DNA of 64,000 nucleotides from Ancylostoma caninum (taxonomy: Eukaryota; Nematoda; Chromadorea; Rhabditida; Ancylostomatidae). Below, piece after piece: positions 22,763-33,000 of the stretch. The stretch spans positions 248,001 through 312,000 of the forward strand of contig JBAJFG010000234.1 of assembly GCA_037903475.1 (NCBI GenBank), in the 5' to 3' direction. A program made the position numbers and the translations under genes. Position 1 is the stretch's first letter. Each line of letters begins with the position of its first letter. Under the pieces are notes generated by a model that was given only the letters and a program-made list of their open reading frames with translations, was not told the DNA's origin and did no database searches.

Positions 22763-25480
22763 TCAATAAGACATAGCCCGTACAGGCTTAATTGATGCAT
22801 AATCAAGTAAAGGCTTTCCTGCCTCAAAATTGTGCGAAAACACAATGCCAGACTTAGAGCGAGTTGATGGAACATTCGTTTGTTGGGAAGTCAGAGTTGA
22901 GCCTTTAGAAGTGACTTCCTTAGAAAGAGGACTGGACGCTGGTCGATCAGTCTGATGGCAGAGAGATGTCGAGGCGAGATGTTCAGGAGCGACTTCGGGC
23001 TTGTATCCAATGCAACTAATATAATCGTTCATCTTATTCCTATCTCTGTCGGCAGGTGCATCATCCATGATTATGGAACTTCTTGATGAGCATGGGGAAG
23101 ACTTCAACGAAGCACTCTCTTCGATAGTTTCAAAATGCTGCGAACTATGCATGTCGATCGATTTCGAGTCAATTCGAGTGGGAAAACTAAGCAGGTGGGG
23201 AAGTTCACTGGCAGCTTCAGCTAGTGCGCTCTTCACAGCTTCCAGATCTGGGGCCACGGGGATCACGTAATCGCACGTTTCATCAATACTGTTCTGTCGA
23301 GCTTGTTCAAGAACGATCTGACTGGGGGTGAGCTCTGCATCAGCAAGGTCAGCGGGGTAGGAAAAGACTTCAGTGTCCTTGCGAATGGTGCATCCAAACG
23401 ACGATGTGCGGGACCTGATGCAGTTGCTTGGGCTGTCCACGCTAACAACGGAACCGCTTCCAGAACGCCTTATGCCATTTCCAAAATCCATTTCTACAAA
23501 GTGGTCTGCTCCATCGCGAGGGCCTCCTGAAGTTGTACACTTGCGATTGTGCGGCGTGCTGCGACCTGAGCCAAAACTTCCAGAACGATTTCGCGAATAG
23601 TCATCCTTTTCGGAGTAATTCATAGCCGATAAGTGGTTCGCACTGGAAGATGGTCCGAAAGAAGACGAAAATTCCGACGAAGCGAGAGACACACTGGATG
23701 CGGAAGTTTGCGACACACGTTGTTGTCTAGAGGCATGCTGTGAGATTTTGCGAAACGGCCGCTGGAAAAGCGTCTTGCTGCCAAGAGAGAACGCTCTCTT
23801 GCGAGGATCTTCCACAGGTTGAAGGAGGCCTCCGCTGACGTTATCGACACGGGCGTCATTGTTCTCCACAACGCCAGTATTGCCTCCTGCAGGGCGAAGA
23901 TTGCATCGTCCAGCAAACGAGTACGCCCGGGGTGGATTAGCTGGACTTTGAAGATCCGAGCAACCATTAGCCACACCTGTCGAGCTGCAATAGTCGCTAC
24001 TATCCGATACGTAGGAGCGTACTTCTTCTAGTTTATAACGATCGTAGCTCGGCATGATGAGATGATTGTTGCTACCGGCAGCGGTCCATTCTGCTGCATG
24101 CATTGGCGTGTAGCCTTCATCCAAAGTAGTCGGAGGCTCACTGCGCGCCGTCGACACAGGTGTGGTTATCAAATCTTCAGCTACAGGCTCAGAAGATGGT
24201 TGAGAACTCGGGGTTGCGCATGAGACCTGCTCCTTCGTCATTGCAGAACTGATGTTTCCAGCAACGTTCGCATTGGAATCGGTGGCGGAAGCAGATGGCG
24301 TCACAGTGGGATTCGATGGAGCAACCATGGCTTGATAAACTCCACAGTCTTCCTGCGACGGTTGCGTGGGGAAAACACTCATGAAGGTGTTGGCCGGAGT
24401 AGGCAAATTCCTCAACGGCGTCTGCGAACCGTATGAAATGCTATACGCACGAGTCGCTAGCGTTGGGCCGGTTGGAGCAGATGGCGTGGACGGCTTGCTG
24501 CCGATAGGACTGCTCGTTGTATAAGTCGAGGTGGGAAGGCGACCGCTCAAGAATGACGTTGTTCGTGTTCTCTGCGGTTGCGTATGGCATCGTTCGCGGT
24601 GATGCCCTTGATGCGAGCGGAGGGATAGAAGTCCAGGAGGCTTTATTACTCCATTGTTCATCTTTCTTTCCTTCTCGGACTCCCTCTCGATGATGGCGTT
24701 CAGTTTATTATGGATATCTAACGCCACCTCTTCACTATCGCACTGGGCCCACAGTTCGCTTGCTCCCGAAGGAGCACCTCGTCCAAGCCTCATCAGGAAG
24801 AATCGCTCCTGACAGCCAAAGAAGGCAACACACTTGCGCGGAATCTCGATGAAGTCATCCACGTGGAAAGGTGGGATGCCTGAAGACGGCAAGCCGCTCA
24901 CAGCAGGTTCTATGCGACGTTTGCAGAGTATGATAGTGTGAGCGTAGAAGCACAGGCGCTTTGGACCGGCGATCTCTGGGAGACGTACACAGATGTTCTG
25001 CAACGATTCATCAGTGCGAGGTGGCCTCTTCAGCTTCGGCGCACTGGCTACATCGACGTCCCACACACATTCAAAAAACTCCAGCGGCTGTATGGGCCTC
25101 CCCAATCGAAGAGCTCTGGACGGGATCAGAGCCGACATAATTGCATTGTACCACTCCGCATTTTGACGTCCATCGTCTCCACTTTTACCTCCGTCATCCA
25201 CTCTCAAACAAAGCGTTTCATCAGGACCCATCAAGCAGACACATCGTTTCAGCTTCGGATCGAAGTGCTCGTTGTGAACATTGAAGGCAATCGATAGGTC
25301 TATGAGATGTCGAGCAGACTTATGCTTCCGATACGACTTTTCGCTTTCATGTAATTCCAGTGCTCGTTCACAAAGGACGGCGTAATAGCTCTTCTTCGTC
25401 TTGATAGGAGCGAACCCGGCAATGACTGGACCCGATTTGATGACACCGGACTCCTCTTCCAAGTTCACACTCGAAGCCAT
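22763..25480 (-). CDS. ist-1: Insulin receptor substrate (IRS / IST-1) homologue
   Basis: A single uninterrupted frame of 905 residues. Residues about 12-120 form a PH domain (GFAPIKTKKSYYAVL, ending AEWYNAIMSAL). Residues about 132-265 form an IRS-type PTB domain (LEFFECVWDVDV, CVAFFGCQERFFLMRLGRGA, SELWAQCDSEEVALDIHNKL). The long Ser-rich tail has two YxxM motifs, the signature of p85/PI3K SH2 docking: YQAM (Tyr382) and YTPM (Tyr457). It ends with DYASIKP near residue 893, like the YASI found close to the end of vertebrate IRS proteins. Known role: adaptor at the membrane, phosphorylated by the insulin receptor (DAF-2 type) and recruiting PI3K. The start is supported by a TTTTCTCAG acceptor ending at 25,525, 44 bases before the ATG, probably for a spliced leader or a 5' intron. 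The lack of introns contrasts with its neighbours. Confidence 0.9.
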   Translation of the reverse strand: MASSVNLEEESGVIKSGPVIAGFAPIKTKKSYYAVLCERALELHESEKSYRKHKSARHLIDLSIAFNVHNEHFDPKLKRCVCLMGPDETLCLRVDDGGKSGDDGRQNAEWYNAIMSALIPSRALRLGRPIQPLEFFECVWDVDVASAPKLKRPPRTDESLQNICVRLPEIAGPKRLCFYAHTIILCKRRIEPAVSGLPSSGIPPFHVDDFIEIPRKCVAFFGCQERFFLMRLGRGAPSGASELWAQCDSEEVALDIHNKLNAIIERESEKERKMNNGVIKPPGLLSLRSHQGHHRERCHTQPQRTRTTSFLSGRLPTSTYTTSSPIGSKPSTPSAPTGPTLATRAYSISYGSQTPLRNLPTPANTFMSVFPTQPSQEDCGVYQAMVAPSNPTVTPSASATDSNANVAGNISSAMTKEQVSCATPSSQPSSEPVAEDLITTPVSTARSEPPTTLDEGYTPMHAAEWTAAGSNNHLIMPSYDRYKLEEVRSYVSDSSDYCSSTGVANGCSDLQSPANPPRAYSFAGRCNLRPAGGNTGVVENNDARVDNVSGGLLQPVEDPRKRAFSLGSKTLFQRPFRKISQHASRQQRVSQTSASSVSLASSEFSSSFGPSSSANHLSAMNYSEKDDYSRNRSGSFGSGRSTPHNRKCTTSGGPRDGADHFVEMDFGNGIRRSGSGSVVSVDSPSNCIRSRTSSFGCTIRKDTEVFSYPADLADAELTPSQIVLEQARQNSIDETCDYVIPVAPDLEAVKSALAEAASELPHLLSFPTRIDSKSIDMHSSQHFETIEESASLKSSPCSSRSSIIMDDAPADRDRNKMNDYISCIGYKPEVAPEHLASTSLCHQTDRPASSPLSKEVTSKGSTLTSQQTNVPSTRSKSGIVFSHNFEAGKPLLDYASIKPVRAMSY

Positions 25481-25515
25481 ACCACACTCCGTCGCACCTC
25501 GTGTGAGCGAGGAAC

Positions 25516-25535
25516 ACGGTTGTCTGCTGAGAAAA
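25516..25535 (-). promoter_or_regulatory. Splice (probably trans-splice) acceptor of the IRS mRNA
   Basis: On the minus strand a run of T ends in CTCAG immediately before position 25,524, 44 bases upstream of the IRS start codon. No in-frame coding sequence is seen upstream, so I infer a spliced-leader site; an ordinary 5'-UTR intron is the alternative. Confidence 0.5.
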
Positions 25536-27041
25536 AAAACATTTAAAAAACCATATCTTTCAATTGTGCGAAAAGAAGTATGAACTTGCGATACGTATCA
25601 AACTTGGGCAATCGAACCATCAACTATACTCAGAAAATACACAAAATATGAACAATTCATTTTATAGATACCTCACAAGTACTTCATATAAAGGAACACG
25701 GTTCCTAACAAATCAACCGAATATAATGGCTGTCATGATGAATTTTGAATTCAAAAGACTTGATACTATTCAGTTCTACTGGAGGACAGCGTCCTCAAAA
25801 CAGGCAGAAAAACATAATACAACAAAGAAAGCGACAACTGAGCGAATGTAATGAGAAAACACAGAAAACACACGTTTAACGAAAATCTCTGCATAGAAAG
25901 GTTGCTTTATAGTGGAACACTGCAAAATGCACATCTGCTCCTAGCAAAGCTCATAAAGAATGATTTACAAACAACATAAATAATTAACACCATCTCTATT
26001 AAGATTAGCGTAGAAACAAAGAAAAGTTCCAGAAAGACTCTCAAAATAGGGAGTGATTCATCTAAAAGACGATAACAAACAAGTTCATGTTGGAAGAAAG
26101 CAAAGAAGAAACCGTTGACAGAAGAATTACAAAAAACGAGATCTGAGCATAAACATCTGAGCCAGACCTTGCATGGCGCACTCTCAAAGCATCAAGTGAA
26201 AGGGTGATATAATCATCAATTTTACCTACTGAAGGAATTCACTCCTACATAATGGTCGAAGGTGGACAACTGCAACAATGCCACATTTTCATAGCCTGAA
26301 ATAAAACAAATCACCGATCAAAACCTAAACAAGTTTGAACTTTTACTTCCGAAACCATAAAACAAGAAATTGCAAACAGCCCTATTGCATAACTCATAAT
26401 TGTAGCCGATATCAAAATTTACTCGTAGTACGCTCGCAAAATAGTCATGTCGGGCATGACTAGTGTACTATCGAACATTCATATAGGCATATAATTCGCG
26501 TGAGTTTCTTTCACAATGAAAGTTCAAGAGGCAATCACATACCACCATGTAAACTCTTATAATATCAATAACCGGTGGTTTATCATGGTAGTAGAGCACG
26601 ACCGGGCTCGAGCTTGTGACGACAGATAATCGATTATACATCAATGAGGTCGTGAGGAGATCATGATGGGTTTGTAAAGGAATTCTGGCTAGTAGTTATG
26701 CAGAAACGATAGGGGGGAGTCTTTAAGCAAAACTTGTATGCAGAAGGGTTGCCGACATAGAATTCCGTAATTAGAAAGGGGGCGGAAGATGGGGCGTTAC
26801 CAGGCTACTGTGATTGACGCATTGAATGAATGCACCAATCACAATAATGTGATGCACACCCTAGAAGGAGGAAGGGTACTTCACCGGTAGAGAGGATAGA
26901 GAGTGAGGGATGGCGATGGGCATGAGTTACAACTTTTTATCATCACAGCGCCTGAATCTGATCATCGTTGGAGAAATGCCCTACCCTGACACCAAAATTT
27001 TCAATCCATTCTCTGCATTAAGTAATTACTCACCCAAAAAG
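25536..27041. other. Intergenic between IRS and PPM1D genes
   Basis: AT-rich sequence with no convincing exon on either strand. It must hold the IRS promoter and the PPM1D 3' untranslated region, both on the minus strand. A + strand frame of 95 codons at 25,564-25,851 has no recognisable features and is not called. Confidence 0.4.
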
Positions 27042-30000
27042 TCACTGCCCATTTCCAAGCCCAAAGCCAACAAGGCGACGCATAAACCCATATATTCGAC
27101 GCATCTTTGATGGCGGCTCTCCCAGTTCCAGACTTGTTGACGTTTCCTCTTTCAATGACGATTTTCTATCCAGCTTTGACAACGACCATTTGCTGCCCAT
27201 TCGAAATGAGCTACCACTGGCCTGGAAGTGGATAAATTAACTAAAAAGAGGAACAACCCAGCGAGTGGAACCATGGACATTCCAAAAATGATACAATAAT
27301 TCACTTTTGAGGGTGTAGACGGCGCGCTCCGCACCTTAGCTGGGGCACCAATAGAACCAGTATCAATGAGATCCGTAGAATTTCTTCGTGGCGTATCAAG
27401 ACTGAGTCGGTGGACGACGGGTGTAACTCCGCTCGAGTCCACAGATAATAAGCGGTGAGGCCTCTTCCGACTGCCTGTCAGCGGGCTGGTCGTCGAAGGC
27501 GAATCGCTCTCATTCACAACTGAACGAATTTGTGGAGCCGCCATGGAGCTACGTTTTGCTGAACTCCTCGGCGTTGGAGAGCGAACATCCACTAACAACG
27601 TCGTCGCATTGCGATCACGGGACCTAAAAGGGTAGTAGTGATAAAAGGCATACATTCCTGAGATAAGTCTAATTCTGTAAGTTTTCGATAGTAGAAAATT
27701 GAGTTAACAAAATCTCACCTAGTAATCATCCCAAAAGTAGGCGTCAGTGAGCTTTCAACGTGTATCTTAATGTCGACCGAACCTGATGGTGTGATGACCT
27801 GCAGAATAAAATCACATGACCGGATGAGGAAACAGATGCAGTCGAATCAGAAATAAGATAATCACAGATTGGACAAGGTAAAACCTGGTAGATGAAAATG
27901 GGGTCATTCCGAGGAGACTCTCAACGAAAAATTCTGTTTTCCTTGATGATTCACAATATAAGGAATTTATAGAATACCCAGGACACTCCAAAACAAAAGT
28001 ATCTTGAAGATACCTTCTAAGCAAAAAGAACTGCTTGATTTAGTAAGGACATCATATCAGACGTGACAGAAAACTGACTCTCGCCGCCAATAAAGAGAAC
28101 TAATCCTGGTCGACGGTAACTAAAACTAGAAAGAGCTTTTTGCTTGATACCTTATCCTCCACATTAACACAACCAGATCGGCAAGGTCCTCTTCGCGTAA
28201 TTGTTCCTGTAGCGCGTCGAACTTCCACACCAACTGTGCGAGATGGCGTTGCGCAGTTCTAAACCAGCAGCAAATTATTTTGCTCGGATGCACAAAAGCC
28301 AATGGGGTGAGCGGAAAACGTGAAACAAGCAGCACCTCCGGTGCTCTAGACGCTGATCTAGTGATGCGCTTTTCTGGCACAGCAGGACTTGCTCCAGTGT
28401 AAGACGGCGACTTCGAAGAACGCTAAAAATTTTGCATGTAGTAGAATACACTAGCAGAAGCGAAAAAATCATAGGGAGCAAAAGAGAAGAGCGCCAAGAG
28501 GACACAATGATTAAAAAGAGTCCAACACGGAAATAAATAACCTTATTGGATCCTTGTGACACAGGAGCTGGCTGCACCTCCTCTTCCTCATCTGTGCCAT
28601 CCTCGTCATTGTGGCAGGCACTGGGAGTCGCTTTCACCTTAAGACACAAAGCATCATAATTGGTTAATAGATAAAACCATATGTTAAGCCATACCTCAGT
28701 GCTGATAACCACCGTTTCCGCATGGCTCTCAATCAGTATTGGTGTAGCCGACCTGGTCGCCTTGACTTGATCATCGCATCCCTTAGAAAGCCGAAATTAC
28801 ATATGAAACTCTTTTCCAAGAATTGTACAAACGCTAGAAGCTAAAAGTACATTGCATTTAGTTGTGACTGGAATAGGTTCCGAGATGTCGGAGCACACCA
28901 CCGTAGCATCCATTTCTGAGCTCATGGTTGCCATGGATGCGACCTCTAGATCATCCTCGGCAACACCGTTAGAATCAGCTTCGCTGTATGATTTTCGGTA
29001 TCGCTCCTCTAACAGACGCTCCTCCGTATGTGTCATGAATCCTGGCCCAGTGTAGTCAACAACTAAAAGACGAGGTTCATATTGGATCAAAGACATGAAC
29101 AGTTCAAAAGTTTAGGAAATCACCTGAAAAGTGTGGATCTCTTGCTCCCTTGTAAACAATTGGTGTGCGGTAAGTGTACAGTTTCAGTGTTGAGGACGGC
29201 GAAACTCTGACCATGCACTCAGGATCGTCTATGAACACTTTGTCAATGGACTGGCTGTTCCCAATAAATTCCTCAACGCAAGCGTGATCCACAGGTAGAT
29301 CGGCATACGGCGAATCAAACATGACCTAGATGGGAACGATTAATTAACTAAGAGCTATCCGGTATGGAACAAGAAGGAAGCGAAGCGATAACTATGAATT
29401 TCTTCTGATCCAGTCAGCTTACCAACTAGTGATCAGATGATACTCATCTGATGAAGTCAGGAAAAAATGGCATTGAAATAAAACAATTGATCACTGAGCA
29501 AACAGGCAAAAAAGAAGGAACATACAGTTATCGCCGTAACGTTATCAGCCCTCAAATGTCTCCAGTTTCGTATTGCGTTCGCCACAAGAACTCTAGCCAA
29601 GTTAGTGTGCTTGTCACGATACTGTAAGAACAGCGCAAATAATATTTCGAAATACAAGGCATTATAGAACTTCTAGAACATACAACTAGATCTTCACATC
29701 GATCCACTCCTATCTGAGAGACGCACTCTTCTTCATCTATGACTGCTGCAACCTATAACCACTCAATCTTCTTCGAGGTTTTTGAAGGAAACAAACGGTC
29801 AGAAAGGGTGGTAGTCGAAATGTGTGGGTGAAAACATGGAGCAGGCTTGAAATGTAGCAGTGTATTCAAATGATACCTGAATTGGGCCGAGGACATTCGT
29901 AAGACCATCGGACGCGAGAACAAGGCATACGTCATCACCTACAACAATAGATTTACCGAAGGAGACGTTGGTCGAGACCTTATGAACGAATTAATGCATT

Positions 30001-33000
30001 GAAATTGGTGAACAAACTATTCGATGTTACAATAATTGTGACTCTTTCACCAAACAGTTCCTTTTAACTGTACTAGATGGCAAAATCGACTTCGCTTGGG
30101 CATTGTATTTCTCCCAGTTGATTAGCTGTGATGAGAGCAACCGCTAAGCTGACAAATTCATTTAAACTGTTCATCATTTTGGTAAGCAGCATGCTTACGA
30201 TACCTAAGCGATTTTTTTCACAGACCGCTAAGCGAAAGGCCAGTAAATTTATTTGATTGGTGTTAAGTGTGTTCGAGAACCTCTGTGAACTGTTTTCATG
30301 CAAAAACGTTCAACTTTATACGCACATGTAGCCGGATTGGGCTGCGTGACAAGAGGTGCGCTGCTGGTCTGTGATTGGTCGGTTCATGCGCGCGTCGCGG
30401 CTGCAGCCTTCGAGGGTAGGAGCAGTTCTGCGTGGATATGGACAACTTTTATAAACTTAAGTGGGACAGATGAATGTTATCGTAACCCTCAAACAGGGCG
30501 CAGCACTAGGTGGTCAGTGTCGGTTGGGGAGTACTAAGTCCAGTCGGATTCCGAAATGAGCTACTAAGTACCTACACGCTAGCGTTCTTTCAGGAAAAGC
30601 AGATAGCATTAAAAATGACTTAAATAAGCGTTAGTGAGACGACGAATGATGTTTCAGCAAGAAATGCGTACCAATTTAGCGCCCAAATAATCTCAAAATC
30701 AAGCTAAAATCCTCGAAAAACCAATCTCGGTACGGAACTGTTTGATCCCGCTAAAACTCGTTGAAACTCGTTATAGGACCTGTCAGATACAAGAGAGTGT
30801 CATTGGAGCGTGTTTTTTTCTCGAACCGGGAACTTTCCCAGGAAATTTCTCTTTTTTGAAGAAAGGTTCCGATAGCTGTCAACTCCAAGAAATGCGCCTA
30901 TTAATGGTCGAAAACCACTTTTTGACCATTAATGACGGTTTTTTTTTTCGAAAACGAAGACGGTTTCTCAAAAACGAAGTGTGCCACTTTGAGGTGATAC
31001 TTGTTGGTATAGTGCGCATCTACAATCAGAATTCCAACATGATACGTCTCCTACAGGTTGAGCAACACCTGATTATCACTGGAGCGCACCAGAGGGCAGG
31101 GTAGGGATGTAACAAATGGTTGAACGACAGTGATCTTCAGCCACGATTTTGATGATCCTCCAGACGTGCCTCTCTGAAATCTGTTTGTGCTTAACATCAG
31201 TAGACGGTTACTACTGGCCACGCCCCGGACATTGGTGCTAAGCCCCCTGAATCTACAGGACGCTACTAAGTCCTGGTGGTCAATGACCACCTGGTGCTGC
31301 GCCCTGCCCTCAAACTGTGAAAAGGTGGCCACCGATGTCATCTAGTGTGTCGAATTTGAAGAAACAACCTGAACTTGAAAAACATACGCGTGCGGCGCGG
31401 TCACGTCGCGGCGTACGTCTTCATCGCCACCCGCCGGATTGCAATGAATACATTTTTTAGCGATATCTGTACTTACTCCGGCTTTATACGACCGAGCAAA
31501 CAGCAGTCAGAGTAGGGTGAAACGGGTGGCGGTCATGAAGAACGATGGGTCGTGACAGCTGCCACCTGCACAGTGCAGCCCGTGCAAAGGTTGCCCTGCC
31601 CACTTTGCGTTATGCGCATGCTTGACTACCCTGTTCGAAGGACAAAAGACTTTATTCGGCTTGGTGCTTTACAAAATGTGGAATTTATAGGTCTGCGAAC
31701 AAAGGAGAAACACCGCGCAGTACTTCTATGTCATATTTTAATGAAAATTAAGCATTAACTGCTTTCTTCTTATTGATCCTTATTTAGTGATGGCATAACC
31801 ATCCCAGTCAGTGAAAAGCTTTCAACATCTCGAACTGAAACGCTTGAAAATCTCCGGGACCTGACTAGAGGAGGGCTACAGTTGCATGGGATATTGACAG
31901 ACAGGTTCATGATAGCCAACAATTGCCAGCTATCGTTCTTCCAGGCATACACCCGTGTCCCGTTTCGGGCTATCAAATCATCTATCAAAGGTGGGAGTAT
32001 GTGTCGTAGGCGTGGGCCGCAGTGGTAAGGATTTGTACGTACCTAGAAAAGGACCGCAATTTCATGCGCTGGCGGTGGGGGGGGGGATTAGGTCGCATTA
32101 GTGTCGACTTTTTTTTATCATCACCTTACAGCAGTAAAGGGGCAGGGCATGGCGACACCAGTCATGCTGAAGCACAGTGCTTGTTTGAGTTGATAATCAA
32201 CTGCCAACGTTTAATCTGTAGTCACTTGAAGAGAAATATCCACCCCAGCGTGGCTTCCTCAGTTATCGTCTAACGTCGTCTACCCATTGTGTGAAATATT
32301 CACGACTTAATCTTCATCAAACTTTACCAATTTAACAGTAACATAACTCACCCGTTATCTCTCTCACAGCTAAGTCTGGTTCCGGGGACACAATAAATTC
32401 TTTCGTATCCTCGCAGTACGACCAAACATCGCCTAAATATGAAGTGTACGGTCGCATGTAATAATGAGAGAAGGTTCCTGCATATATAAGAAAATATGAT
32501 ATATTGATATCATTACCTAAACTCCTCGCCACAGCCAAGAACGGTATACTTTCAGTTGGCGTACTTCGCCGCACTGGCCCCGTGTGGTGTTTGAGAGGTC
32601 GAGTCCACACAACACGTGCTACACCGCTCTTCAGAGCTACCTTAAACGCAGTGACTCATTTTTAAAAAAAGATGTTGTTAACAAAGTTCCAGCAAACACT
32701 TTCACGGCATAATGGATCAAACAGCGACTTTCATTACGCATAAGTTGCGCCTCTCGCCGTATGGTGGTTTTTTATGATTATTGGAGGCATTCGCCGTGAA
32801 TCACCAAAACCAGCAGCTGTAAATTATCAAAACGGAGGAAAATCCAGAAAAGACCAATTATTTTCCAAAAAAAAAATGAAGATAGAAGAGATAAAATGAC
32901 AGAAACAAGCGGAGAAAGGAGAGGCGTTCGCGACTTACTAAGCAGGAGAGCAAAAATGAAATTTGTCGTGAATGTGTTGCATCGAACGTGCATTAAAAAT

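Noticed and set aside
27152..27304. C-terminal transmembrane anchor in the PPM1D protein
   Set aside because: The hydrophobic stretch coincides with an 83-nt GT-AG intron, and splicing it out opens an in-phase exon of 59 codons with a typical basic, Ser-rich composition.
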